DNA of 64,000 nucleotides, from positions 372,001 through 436,000 of the forward strand of contig CAWACR010000010.1 in assembly GCA_963780675.1 (NCBI GenBank). Reading direction: 5' to 3'. The notes beneath the pieces are model-generated. The model was not told where the DNA came from. It saw only the letters and a program-made list of their open reading frames with translations, and did not search any database. Shown here one piece after another: positions 1 through 7,837 of the stretch. Position 1 is the stretch's first letter, and the number at the start of each line of letters is the position of its first letter. A program made the translations under genes and the position numbers. The stretch comes from JAHECE01 sp963780675. GTDB taxonomy: Bacteria; Actinomycetota; Actinomycetes; Actinomycetales; JAHECE01.

Positions 1-293
1 ATCACGAGGCCCTCGCCGACCAGCTCGTCCAGCTGCGGCAGGAAGGCCCGCACCCGTTCCTCGGCATCGACGATGACGATCGCGACCGGAAGGTCATCGC
101 TGAGGCTCAGGATCCGTGTGGTGTGGACATGCCCGGACGACCCGTACCCCTCGATGCCGCGGAACACCGAGGCGCCCGCGAGGCCCGCGGCGTGGGCTCG
201 GTGCACGATCTCGGCGTACAGCGGCCGGTGGTGCACCTGGTCGGACTCCCCGACGTAGACCGTCAGTCGCAACGCGCGGCCCTCGAGCTTCAT
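1..293 (-). CDS. DUF190 family protein, partial (runs off the left edge)
   Basis: The visible part starts with ATG at 293 and reads MKLEGRALRLTVYVGESDQ, then an HHRPLYAEIVHRAHAAGLAG stretch and a GIEGYGSSGHVHTT segment. This is the pattern of the small DUF190 family (about 110 residues), which is often coded beside crcB fluoride channels and has a ferredoxin-like, PII-resembling fold; its biochemical role is not established. Its ATG overlaps the stop of the upstream crcB gene (ATGA), so the two are almost certainly co-translated. The C-terminus lies outside the window. Confidence 0.85.
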   Translation of the reverse strand, partial: MKLEGRALRLTVYVGESDQVHHRPLYAEIVHRAHAAGLAGASVFRGIEGYGSSGHVHTTRILSLSDDLPVAIVIVDAEERVRAFLPQLDELVGEGLV

Positions 294-802
294 GCGTCCT
301 CTCCTTCCACTCCGGTCGGTGGACCTGCCGCGTCCCGGGACCGGCGCGCGGCCACGGCCCGCGTCGCCGAGACGCCCGCCTGGGCGGCCAGCAGCGCGGC
401 GGCCAGGGTGCCGAACAGGTAGGCGAGCGCGAGCGGGACCTGACCCCCGGCGATCAGCCGCTCGGCGTCGACGGCGTACGTCGAGAACGTGGTGAAGCCG
501 CCCAGGACGCCGGTGCCCAGGAAGGGGCGCGCCAGCCGGTGCGGGCGCCCCGCGACCTCGGTGATCAACACGAGGAGCACGCCGATCGCCAGGCAGCCCG
601 CCACGTTGATCGCGAAGGTCGACCACGGGAAGGCACCGTCACCGTGCGGCCAGGCCACCCCGACCCCGTAGCGGGCGAGGGCGCCCAGGGCACCCCCCAG
701 CGCCACCGCCCCGACCACGTCCGGCGGCCCCCACTGCACGCCGGGGCGCGCTCTCCGCGGTCGCGTCCCGAAGGCCGGACCCGGTCCGAACGGCCCGCTC
801 AC
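290..802 (-). CDS. crcB: Fluoride ion channel CrcB/Fluc
   Basis: Membrane channel that exports fluoride as a dimer. The 170-residue protein shows the family landmarks in order: GGALGALARYG (about 36-46), the pore asparagine in NVAGC (N66) and GGFTTFSTY (101-109), with four hydrophobic segments. I chose the GTG at 802 because it overlaps the stop of glycerate kinase as GTGA; the frame stays open far upstream, but that part lies inside glycerate kinase and is a shadow. The first 25 residues before the first membrane segment are longer than usual and arginine-rich. Many actinobacteria use two different CrcB subunits; only one is visible, and a partner may lie beyond the left edge. Confidence 0.9.
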   Translation of the reverse strand: MSGPFGPGPAFGTRPRRARPGVQWGPPDVVGAVALGGALGALARYGVGVAWPHGDGAFPWSTFAINVAGCLAIGVLLVLITEVAGRPHRLARPFLGTGVLGGFTTFSTYAVDAERLIAGGQVPLALAYLFGTLAAALLAAQAGVSATRAVAARRSRDAAGPPTGVEGEDA

Positions 803-1986
803 GAGCGTCGTTCCCCGGCCGGGCCGGCGGCACGCCCCTCGGCCCACCGGGCGGCACGCCCCTCGGCCCACTGCGCGGCACGCCCCTCGGCCCACTGCGC
901 GGCACGCTCCCCCGCCACGACCAGCCAGCGCGCAGGATCGGCCAGCGCGGCGGCCCGCCCGCCGGCGAGGTCCGTGAGGCTGCATGCCCAGGCCGCCCCC
1001 GCAGCCGTGGCCCCCTCGACGTCGACCTCACCGGCGACCACGACGACGGCGCCCGCGGCCGCCCCCAAGACCTCGCCGACCACCTTGCCCGCCAGGGAGG
1101 TGGCGTCGAACCGGCCTTCCCCGGTGACCACGACGTCGGCGGTGGGCAGGAGCGAGGCGAGGCCCGTGATCTGCGCGATCCGCCCGGCGCCGGGCACGAG
1201 CCGCGCGCCCCACGCGGCGGCGAGCCCGTAGGCGGTGCCGCCGGCCGCACCCGCGCCGGGCTCGTCCGGATCGCCGCCGAGGAGGGTCGCCCACCGCTGC
1301 AGGGCCACGTCGAGCGCGGCGACGTCGGCGTCGTCGGCGCCCTTCTGCGGCCCGAAGACGGCAGCGGCGCCACGGGAGCCGGTCAGAGGCGCCGTGACGT
1401 CGGTGAGGATCTCGACCCCGTCGGGCGGGGGAGGCAGGAGGCCGGTGCGGTCGAGGTGCGCGGCCCGCGCGAGGCCGGCCCCACCGGGGGCGACCGGGGC
1501 GCCGTCGTCGTCGAGCACCCTCAGCCCGAGGGCGGTCAGGGCGCCCGCACCGCCGTCCGTGGAGGCCGACCCGCCCACGCCGACGACGACGCGAGGGGCC
1601 CCCGCCTCGACCGACCCCCGAAGGACCTCCCCGAGGCCCGCCGTCGTCGCCCCGCGCGGGTCGAGGCGTGACATGAGCGGGAGGCCGGCCACCTCGGCGA
1701 GCTCGACGACGGCGGTGCCGTCGGGCAGCTCGAGCCAGCGGCCCTGGACCGGGGCGCCGTCGGGGCCGGTCACGGGGCCGGCGTCGCGCCATCGGGCGTT
1801 CGGGACCGCCGTGGCGATCACGCTCGCCGTGCCCTCGCCGCCGTCGGCCTGGGGGATCTCGCGGACGTCGTCGTCGGGACGGACGCGGCGCCAACCGCCG
1901 GCGAGGGCTGCCGACGCGCCGGCGGCGTCGATCGTGCCCTTGAACGCGTCCGGCGCGACGAGGACGCGAAGGCGGACGTCACGCAC
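799..1986 (-). CDS. Glycerate kinase (GlxK type)
   Basis: Predicted to phosphorylate D-glycerate, linking glyoxylate or serine breakdown to glycolysis. The 395-residue protein starts from GTG at 1986 and shows the family signature APDAFKGT (residues 11-18), ADGGEGT (47-53), and later a GVGGSASTDGGAGAL segment and a VVTGEGRFDATSLAGK motif, all typical of the type-1 glycerate kinase family (about 370-380 residues). The last 30 residues are an alanine/tryptophan-rich tail made by a 24-bp DNA repeat (831-902), which is unlikely to be part of the fold. Its stop overlaps the crcB start. Confidence 0.9.
   Translation of the reverse strand: MRDVRLRVLVAPDAFKGTIDAAGASAALAGGWRRVRPDDDVREIPQADGGEGTASVIATAVPNARWRDAGPVTGPDGAPVQGRWLELPDGTAVVELAEVAGLPLMSRLDPRGATTAGLGEVLRGSVEAGAPRVVVGVGGSASTDGGAGALTALGLRVLDDDGAPVAPGGAGLARAAHLDRTGLLPPPPDGVEILTDVTAPLTGSRGAAAVFGPQKGADDADVAALDVALQRWATLLGGDPDEPGAGAAGGTAYGLAAAWGARLVPGAGRIAQITGLASLLPTADVVVTGEGRFDATSLAGKVVGEVLGAAAGAVVVVAGEVDVEGATAAGAAWACSLTDLAGGRAAALADPARWLVVAGERAAQWAEGRAAQWAEGRAARWAEGRAAGPAGERRS
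831..902 (-). repeat. 24-bp tandem repeat, three copies, in the glycerate kinase 3' end
   Basis: Three head-to-tail copies of a 24-bp unit (831-854, 855-878, 879-902); the last two are identical and the first differs at a few bases. In frame they encode repeated AAQWAEGR blocks at the C-terminus. A multiple-of-three unit lets copy number vary without breaking the frame. Confidence 0.85.
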
Positions 1987-2069
1987 GGCTGCGACGCTAT
2001 CGCTCGCGCCCGTGCGGGCGCAGCCTCGGTGTGCGGGAAGATAGCGACGACCCGACGAAGGAGATCTCC

Positions 2070-3272
2070 ATGACCGAACCGACTCTCGAGACGGATCGAG
2101 CCGCGGTCCGGGTCCTCTTCGACCCGGGCAACGTGTGGCGGATCACGTTCGTCGTGGTGGGCGCCGGTGCCGTCGTGTGGATCACGCTCTTCGTGTTCTC
2201 GGCGGGGAGCTCGTTCCTGTTCACCGTGCTCATGGCGTGGTTCGCCTCGCTGGCGATGGAGCCGGCGGTGCGGCGCCTGGCCACGCGCATGCCCCGGGGT
2301 GGGGCCACGGCCTCGGTGATGGGCGGCGTCGCCCTTTTCCTGGTCGGCTTCCTCGTGCTCTTCGGCCAGCTGCTCGTCTCGCAGATCGCCGCACTCGTGC
2401 GATCGCTGCCGAACATCGCCCAGAACACCCTCGCCTGGGTGAACGAGGTATCCGGTCAGAACTACGTCCTGGCGGACCTCCTCGACCAGATCTCGCTCGA
2501 CCCGGAGCAGATTGCGGGATACGCCAGTCAGATCGCGGGCGGCGTGCTCAACGTGGTGGGCTCGGTGTTCGGGGCGATCGCCTCCTCGCTGGTCTTCGTC
2601 CTCTTCACGTACTACCTCTCCGCCGAGGGGCCGCGGCTGCGCCGCTGGATCGCCGGGCTCTTCCCGCCGCGGATGCAGGAACTGACCGTGAACGTGTGGG
2701 ACACCACGGCCGAGAAGGTCGGCGGCTACGTCGGCGCCCGCATCGTCCTCGCCGCGGTCAACTCGACCCTCAGCGGCATCGTCTTCGCGATCATCGGGCT
2801 GCCGTCCTGGTTGGCCCTGGCGATCTGGACCGGTCTCGTCGCCCAGTTCGTGCCGGCGATCGGCACCTATATCGCGATCACGCTGCCCGTGATCGTCGGC
2901 CTGCTGAGCCCCAACCCCTGGCTCGGCGTCATCGTCCTGGCCTGGGGCATCCTCTACCAGCAGGTGGAAAACCTCACCTTCGAGCCTCGCATCAGCGCTC
3001 GCGCCGTCAACGTGCACCCCGCCTTCAGCTTCGCCTCCGTGCTGCTCGGGAGCGCCCTGTTCGGCGTCGCGGGCGCGTTGTTGGCAATCCCCGTCGCCGC
3101 GATGCTGCTGACGCTGTTGGAGCTGTACAGGACGCGGTACGAACTCGTTCCCTCACTGGCCGGCCCCCCGGCGTCGGGCACTGACGGTGCCGATGACGCG
3201 CCGGCCGGGCCCGGGGCGGGTGCCGGGAACGGGAACGGGACCGGGACCGGGACCGGCGAATCGGGAGCCTGA
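2070..3272 (+). CDS. AI-2E family transporter (PerM/YhhT-like)
   Basis: Polytopic membrane protein of the AI-2E/PerM family (400 residues). Hydrophobic segments occur in the usual pattern: two near residues 30-65, one near 85-110, a soluble stretch with amphipathic helices, then four or five segments from 155 to 365. The conserved FEPRI motif (VENLTFEPRISARAV) and a GIGTYIAI-like loop are present. The family includes autoinducer-2 exporters and Na+/H+ antiporters, so the substrate is not predictable. Start: ATG at 2070 preceded by AAGGAGA. The C-terminal 30 residues are a low-complexity Gly/Asn/Thr tail. It is divergent from glycerate kinase. Confidence 0.85.
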   Translation: MTEPTLETDRAAVRVLFDPGNVWRITFVVVGAGAVVWITLFVFSAGSSFLFTVLMAWFASLAMEPAVRRLATRMPRGGATASVMGGVALFLVGFLVLFGQLLVSQIAALVRSLPNIAQNTLAWVNEVSGQNYVLADLLDQISLDPEQIAGYASQIAGGVLNVVGSVFGAIASSLVFVLFTYYLSAEGPRLRRWIAGLFPPRMQELTVNVWDTTAEKVGGYVGARIVLAAVNSTLSGIVFAIIGLPSWLALAIWTGLVAQFVPAIGTYIAITLPVIVGLLSPNPWLGVIVLAWGILYQQVENLTFEPRISARAVNVHPAFSFASVLLGSALFGVAGALLAIPVAAMLLTLLELYRTRYELVPSLAGPPASGTDGADDAPAGPGAGAGNGNGTGTGTGESGA

Positions 3273-3344
3273 TCGCGGGCAGGCCGGCGGACGCCGCTGC
3301 GTGCTCGGGTGGCCGGCGCACGACTCGGCGAGGAGGATGCCCGG

Positions 3345-4637
3345 GTGACCACCATCGACACGGGTGAGAACGGCCGCCGCCTGCGGAGCGCGCTGTTCGT
3401 CGACTTCGACAACGTCTACCTCGGGCTGCGTCGCCTCGACCCTGCCGCAGCGGAGGCCTTCGCAGGTTCACCGGCGCACTGGCTGACCGCGTTGGAGAGC
3501 GGCAGCGACTCGGACGGGGAGTTCTCCCGGCGCTTTCTCGTACGCGCGTGCTACCTCAACCCGTCGGCCTTCTCGCAGTTCCGCCCGAACTTCACCCGCG
3601 CCGGGTTCAGCGTGGTCGACTGCCCGTCACTGACCCAGCAGGGCAAGAGCAGTGCCGACATCAACCTCGTCCTGGACGCCGTGGACGCCCTCAGCGCCCA
3701 GACCCGGTACGACGAGTTCGTGATCGTCTCGGCGGACGCCGACTTCACGCCGCTCGCGCTGCGGTTCCGGGCGGCCGACCGGCGGGTCACGATCATCACC
3801 GCCGGGCCGGCCGCGAGCGCCTATCGCGCCGTGGCGGACACCGTCGTCACGGCGGACGAGCTGGCCGAGCTGGTCAAGCCGTCGGACCTGGGCGGGCTCG
3901 AGGAACCCGCGGCGCCCCCGGCGTCCTCGCGAGCGCCGGCCGCGTCCTCCCAGCCCGGCGGGACGGCCAAGGCGCCGCCCCTGCCGCCGGTCGGCCCACC
4001 CCCGACGACGCCGGCCCGCAAGGCCGTCCTGCGGCTGGTGCGTTCGGCCGACCGGCCGCTGACCGGCTCTGACGTGGCACAGGCCGCGCAGAAGGCCGAT
4101 CCCGGCGTGTCGGCTTCGGGCTGGGGTGGTCCCGGAGGCTTCTTCGGATGGCTCGCCAGGACCGTTCCCGAACTCGGTGCGTCGTCGCGTCCGGCCCCCG
4201 GCTTCGTCTGGGACCCGAAGCGGTTCAGCGAGGCAGACCTGCCGAACCCTGGCGGGGTCGACCTGCCCCCGCTGCAGCGTCAGGTGGTCGAGGTCACCGA
4301 TATCCCGAACCTGCCCGCCGAGCGCTACCGGGTCTTGCTCACGGCGCTGGCCGACGACGTCAACGCGGTCCCGTTCGACCGGCCGGAGACCGCGCGGCGG
4401 GTGCGGGACGCCTGCCAGGCTGCGGGTCAGGCCATCGGGCGCGCGTCGGTCAACACGGTCATCTCCGGCGTGCTGTTCGCCGGGCTGGACCTGAGCGCGA
4501 AGACCACCGCGAAGAAGCTCGCCGAGACCTGGGCCGACAACGTCGTGGGGCTGTGTCGCGGGGCGCGCATGGAGCTGAGCCTGCAGGACGTCGCGGCGAT
4601 CCGCGCGTGGGTGGGGGGCGGGCTGCTCCAGGGATAG
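3345..4637 (+). CDS. NYN-domain putative RNase with OST-HTH/LOTUS domain
   Basis: Predicted PIN-like metal-dependent RNase fused to an RNA-binding module. The N-terminus carries ALFVDFDNVYLGLRRL (acidic D20 and D22, N23), then SSADINLVLDAVDAL and FVIVSADADFTPLALRFR, which supply the remaining acidic residues of the NYN/LabA-like site. After a proline/alanine linker (about 180-220) comes a winged-helix segment (KAVLRLVRSADRPLTGSDVAQAAQ to PGFVWDP, about 225-285) typical of OST-HTH/LOTUS, followed by about 140 residues of unassigned helical sequence. GTG at 3345 was chosen because AGGAGG lies eight bases upstream. RNA substrates of such bacterial proteins are largely unknown. Confidence 0.82.
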   Translation: MTTIDTGENGRRLRSALFVDFDNVYLGLRRLDPAAAEAFAGSPAHWLTALESGSDSDGEFSRRFLVRACYLNPSAFSQFRPNFTRAGFSVVDCPSLTQQGKSSADINLVLDAVDALSAQTRYDEFVIVSADADFTPLALRFRAADRRVTIITAGPAASAYRAVADTVVTADELAELVKPSDLGGLEEPAAPPASSRAPAASSQPGGTAKAPPLPPVGPPPTTPARKAVLRLVRSADRPLTGSDVAQAAQKADPGVSASGWGGPGGFFGWLARTVPELGASSRPAPGFVWDPKRFSEADLPNPGGVDLPPLQRQVVEVTDIPNLPAERYRVLLTALADDVNAVPFDRPETARRVRDACQAAGQAIGRASVNTVISGVLFAGLDLSAKTTAKKLAETWADNVVGLCRGARMELSLQDVAAIRAWVGGGLLQG

Positions 4638-4666
4638 GGCGCCGGTCCCGCTGACGCCGGACGACA

Positions 4667-4701
4667 CGAAGGCCCGCCCGGATGGACCGGGCGGGCCTTC
4701 G
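4667..4701. terminator. Perfect 15-bp hairpin, bidirectional terminator candidate
   Basis: Arms 4667-4681 and 4687-4701 are perfectly complementary with a 5-base loop. It sits between the end of the NYN gene (plus) and the 3' end of tmRNA (minus), where both convergent transcripts must stop. There is no strong T tract on either side, as is common in high-GC actinobacteria. Confidence 0.75.
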
Positions 4702-4726
4702 CGCACTGGGTGTTCGCAACGAGGGG

Positions 4727-5097
4727 TGGAGGTGGCGGGAATCGAACCCGCGTCCGACGGCAGTGAACCAGGGCTTCTCCGGGTGCAGTCTGCTGATGAT
4801 TTTCTCAGCCCCGACACTCACGCAGACAAGAGTGCCGACGGGCTCAGTCACCTAGAAGTCCCCGTTACCCCGATGACGAGGGAAACGAGCAGTGGCTCTC
4901 TGGATGACGCCAGCTGACCGGGGCAAGAGCAAACCCGGGCTGACGGAGCCTAGAAGTCCTTACGCCGCGAGGACGAAGGAAGGCTCGGTGCGCTTGTTAT
5001 CGGCACCTATTGGTTGCAGGGAGCGTTAACGAGATAACCCCACATCCTCGACCCGCTTCTCCTGGAACGACGACCATCGTCGAAACCGATCACCCCC
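4727..5097 (-). ncRNA. ssrA: Transfer-messenger RNA (tmRNA)
   Basis: Rescues stalled ribosomes with SmpB. On the minus strand the RNA begins GGGGGTGATCGGTTTCGAC (5' end at 5097), the conserved tmRNA start, and ends with a T-arm (GGGTTCGATTCCC) and CACCTCC plus discriminator A at 4727. The 7-bp acceptor pairs GGGGGTG with CACCTCC, with one G-U. The tag reading frame lies at 4960-5004. After the discriminator the DNA reads CCC, not CCA, so the CCA end must be added by nucleotidyltransferase. The body contains GC-rich pseudoknot segments. A short disordered ORF shown by six-frame reading here is not a gene. Confidence 0.95.
4960..5004 (-). other. tmRNA tag reading frame
   Basis: Reads ADNKRTEPSFVLAA followed by TAA. 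The resume codon GCC at 5004 follows the usual CAACCAATAGGTGCC context. The AA ending is the normal ClpXP/Clp protease degron; the KRT core matches other actinobacterial tags. Confidence 0.9.
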
Positions 5098-5168
5098 TGT
5101 TGAGTTGTCAATCGACCGGCGCCACACCCGGGCGGACCCGGGCCACGACGGCCATTCGCAACCGTGCC

Positions 5169-5198
5169 AGTCTACGGTTCCAACGCCCCGGCGGTCAC
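5169..5198 (-). promoter_or_regulatory. Candidate tmRNA promoter
   Basis: On the minus strand GTGACC (5198-5193) and TAGACT (5174-5169) are spaced 18 bases, a fair housekeeping-sigma match. Transcription would start about 60 bases before the mature tmRNA 5' end, leaving a leader for RNase P to remove. A TTGACA closer to the RNA (near 5105) has no matching -10 element. Confidence 0.4.
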
Positions 5199-5267
5199 CC
5201 TCATTCCGCGATCCCACCCCGACCCGCCGACAGCCCGCACCCCCTGACCCGCCCCGCACCCCCTCTT

Positions 5268-5343
5268 CGCTGAGGTCGAGCGCTCTCGTTCGTGAGGTCG
5301 AGGGGTCCCTCGACCTCACGAACGAGAGCGCTCGACCTCAGCG
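5268..5343. repeat. Perfect 37-bp inverted repeat
   Basis: Arms 5268-5304 and 5307-5343 are perfect complements with a 2-base spacer. Each arm contains two copies of the motif TGAGGTCGAG. A 19-base piece (TTCGCTGAGGTCGAGCGCT at 5266-5284) recurs at 46668-46686, so this belongs to a dispersed repeat family. It lies between divergent tmRNA and the next membrane-protein gene. Confidence 0.85.
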
Positions 5344-5466
5344 GATTTCGGACCGGCCCGTCCGAGGCAGTACCCGGCAGTGGGCCGTTGGTCCCTTGCG
5401 GTCGACGGGCCCAGCGGGACGCTGGCCGTAGATCTCCAGCGCCACGCGCGACCAGGGGAGCATCCG

Positions 5467-6642
5467 ATGACGACGTCGCAGGTCCCGCCCGACAGCCCAG
5501 CGATGTCCGCACCGACCGGGCCCACACCGACCGGGCCCGCACCCGCCGGGACTGCGCCGTCGACCGTCTCCGCCTCGTCGCCCCTCGACGCCGCCCTGGC
5601 CGACCTGGTCCGGGACGGCACTCTGACCCGATTCCAGGCGGACGCCGTCGTCGTCGCCTGGTCTGCCCACGCGGAGGCGCCGTCTGCCCACGCGGAGCCC
5701 GCGCTGACCGCGGCTGCCCCGACAGCGCCTCCCCAACCCGCGCTGCCGGCGTGGCGGGGGCGGTTGCTCGAAGCGGCCGTCTACCTCGGGGCGGCGTTCG
5801 TGCTTGCGGCCGCCGGCATCATGGTCGGGCAGCAGTGGGACACGTTCGATCGCACCGTGCAGATCGCGCTCATCAGCGGGCTGACGGCTCTCGGGCTGGT
5901 GGCGGGCCTCGTGGTCGCCGTTCCCGTCCGGCCGGTCCGCGGCGCTCCCCTGGCCCCCGAGCACGCGATCCGGCGCCGCTCGGCCAGCGTGATCCTCACG
6001 GCCACCGCCGCCCTCGCCTCGGGCGCGACGGCGGTGGTTCTCGGGGACTCCGAGGTCACCGGCGTCGCGGCGGCCGGCGTCGCCCTGCTCGTGATGGCGC
6101 TCACGGAGGTCGTCGCGCCCAGCGTCCTGTCCGAGATGGCGCTCTTCGGGGCCGGCTTCCTGCTGATGGCCACGATCCCGGCCGCACTCCTGCCCCTACC
6201 GACGGGCGGCGCGTTCGACGAGCACGACTGGGAGACGCGCGACCTGATCAGTGGTGGCCTGCTGATGGGATTCGGTGCAACGTGGGCCTGGGTCCTCGTC
6301 CGGTGGTTGCGCCATCGCACCCTCGGCGTCGCGCTAGGCCTCGCCCTGTACCTCATCGGCGCGATGACGACGACGGGACTGACCACCACCCCCGCGGTCG
6401 TCGCGATGGCCGTCCTCGCCGTCGCCACCCTCCTGACGTACCTGCGCGACCCGGAATGGCCGTGGATCGCCGCGACCGTGATCGCGTCCACCGCCCTCGT
6501 GTTCCTCATCGCGGGCGACACCCTCGGGCCGGCCTTCGCGTTCCTCGTCGCGGGCCTCGTCCTCCTGGGCGGCGTCGCCCTCGCCGTCCTCCTCCAGCGC
6601 CGCCGGGCCCGTGGGGCGGCGAGGGTCGCCCACCCGTCCTGA
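5467..6642 (+). CDS. DUF2157-like polytopic membrane protein
   Basis: 391-residue protein of unknown function. A proline/threonine-rich N-terminal segment (1-40) is followed by a short soluble region (LDAALADLVRDGTLTRFQADAVV, about 42-65) that resembles the helical start of DUF2157-type proteins, then about ten hydrophobic segments from residue 105 to 380. A tandem SAHAEAP/SAHAEPA repeat lies near residue 65-75. ATG at 5467 has GGGGAG six bases upstream. No catalytic motif is visible; assignment to DUF2157 is by architecture only. Confidence 0.65.
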   Translation: MTTSQVPPDSPAMSAPTGPTPTGPAPAGTAPSTVSASSPLDAALADLVRDGTLTRFQADAVVVAWSAHAEAPSAHAEPALTAAAPTAPPQPALPAWRGRLLEAAVYLGAAFVLAAAGIMVGQQWDTFDRTVQIALISGLTALGLVAGLVVAVPVRPVRGAPLAPEHAIRRRSASVILTATAALASGATAVVLGDSEVTGVAAAGVALLVMALTEVVAPSVLSEMALFGAGFLLMATIPAALLPLPTGGAFDEHDWETRDLISGGLLMGFGATWAWVLVRWLRHRTLGVALGLALYLIGAMTTTGLTTTPAVVAMAVLAVATLLTYLRDPEWPWIAATVIASTALVFLIAGDTLGPAFAFLVAGLVLLGGVALAVLLQRRRARGAARVAHPS

Positions 6643-6675
6643 GCGCCGACTCGGGCTCCCGCGCCGGCGGCGCGC

Positions 6676-7722
6676 TCATCCCAGGGCGGCGTGCACCAGT
6701 GGCTTGACCGTGGTCCCGAGCAGTTCGATCGCGCGCAGCGACTCCTTCTGCGGAACCCCTGACAGATCCATCTGGAAGATCTGGCGGTCGTGGCGCAGCG
6801 CGGCGTGGAGATCGACGATCCTCTCGGCCACCTGCTCGGGGCTTCCGATGAAGTAGGCGCCGCCCTTCGCGGCGGTCGCCTCGTAGGAGATCCGCGTGGG
6901 CGTCGGGAAGCCCCGCTCGGCGGAGATGCGACGCATGGAGTCGAGGTAGTAGGGGGCGAAGAAGTCGAGGGCGCGAGCGCCGTCGTCGGCGATGAAGCCC
7001 ATGCCGGAGACGGTGACGAAGCGCTGGGACTCCTCGTGCCCCTGCTCGGCGTGGACGCTGCGGTAGAGGTCGACGAGCGGGGCGAACTGCGCGGGCCTGC
7101 CTCCGATGATCGCGTAGTTGACGGGGAGCCCGAGGTAGCCGGCGCGCGCGGAGGACTGCGGGTTCCCGCCCGTGGCGACGGCGATCCGCAGGTGCTCCCC
7201 CAGGCCGGGCTTGTCCACGGGACGCGGGAGGACGACGGCGTCCGTCAGCGGCGGGCGGAAGCGCCCCTTCCAGGTCACCGGGTTGCCCCGGTCGAGGCGC
7301 AGGAGGAGCTGGATCTTCTCGTCGTAGAGGGCGTCGTAGTCGGCGAGATCGGCGCCGAACAGCGGGTAGGACTCGATGAAGGAACCGCGCCCGGCCATGA
7401 GCTCCACGCGCCCGCCGGAGAAGGCGTCCATCGTCGCGAACTGCTGGAACACCCGCACCGGGTCCTCGGTGGAGAGGACCGTGACAGCGGAGCCGACCGT
7501 GATGCGCGACGTCTGCGCGAGCGCCGCGGCCATCACCGTCGCGGGGGCAGAGATCGCGTAGTCGGGACGGTGGTGCTCGCCGATCCCGGCGTAGTCCAGG
7601 CCGACCTCCTCGGCGAGCCGGATGCGCTCGAGCACGTCGCGGATCCGCTGCCCGGCCGAGACCACCTCCCCCGTGTGCGGGTCGGGGTGGACATCACCGA
7701 AGGTGTAGAAGCCGAGTTCCAT
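6676..7722 (-). CDS. LLM-class flavin-dependent oxidoreductase
   Basis: Luciferase-like, probably FMN-dependent oxidoreductase of 348 residues. It opens with MELGFYTFGDVHPDP and continues with EEVGLDYAGIGEHHRPDYA, a conserved signature of the bacterial luciferase-like fold, then ITVGSAVTVLSTEDPVRVFQQFATMDAFSGGRVELM, also typical. The substrate cannot be predicted. I chose ATG at 7722 because homology-like sequence starts exactly there; the frame stays open upstream through low-complexity DNA. No good ribosome site is visible before it. It converges with the gene ending at 6642. Confidence 0.85.
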   Translation of the reverse strand: MELGFYTFGDVHPDPHTGEVVSAGQRIRDVLERIRLAEEVGLDYAGIGEHHRPDYAISAPATVMAAALAQTSRITVGSAVTVLSTEDPVRVFQQFATMDAFSGGRVELMAGRGSFIESYPLFGADLADYDALYDEKIQLLLRLDRGNPVTWKGRFRPPLTDAVVLPRPVDKPGLGEHLRIAVATGGNPQSSARAGYLGLPVNYAIIGGRPAQFAPLVDLYRSVHAEQGHEESQRFVTVSGMGFIADDGARALDFFAPYYLDSMRRISAERGFPTPTRISYEATAAKGGAYFIGSPEQVAERIVDLHAALRHDRQIFQMDLSGVPQKESLRAIELLGTTVKPLVHAALG

Positions 7723-7790
7723 GTCGATGCAAACGCATTGATCGGCGGGGTATTCCCGTGCCTGTGGAGGTCCCCTGGCCTCCGGCGCGC

Positions 7791-7832
7791 GACCGGGTGC
7801 CGTCGACCGGGTGCCGTCGACCGGGTGCCGTC
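7791..7832. repeat. 14-bp tandem repeat, three perfect copies
   Basis: Unit GACCGGGTGCCGTC at 7791-7804, 7805-7818 and 7819-7832, between the LLM oxidoreductase and the DUF2207 gene. Because the unit is not a multiple of three and lies between genes, it is not selected as coding. Confidence 0.9.
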
Positions 7833-7837
7833 GTCGG

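Larger units (their letters stand above)
5098..5466. other. Intergenic region between tmRNA and the DUF2157-like gene
   Basis: No gene seen. It holds the candidate tmRNA promoter (5169-5198) and the 37-bp inverted repeat (5268-5343). The 110 bases after the repeat, upstream of the start at 5467, show no clear promoter. Confidence 0.6.

Noticed and set aside
1028..1894. Arginine-rich frame inside glycerate kinase
   Set aside because: Alternate-frame shadow with extreme Arg/Pro content; the glycerate kinase frame has clear conserved motifs.
5098..5112. TTGACA as the tmRNA -35 element
   Set aside because: A -10 would have to lie inside the mature tmRNA; the GTGACC/TAGACT pair further upstream is better placed.
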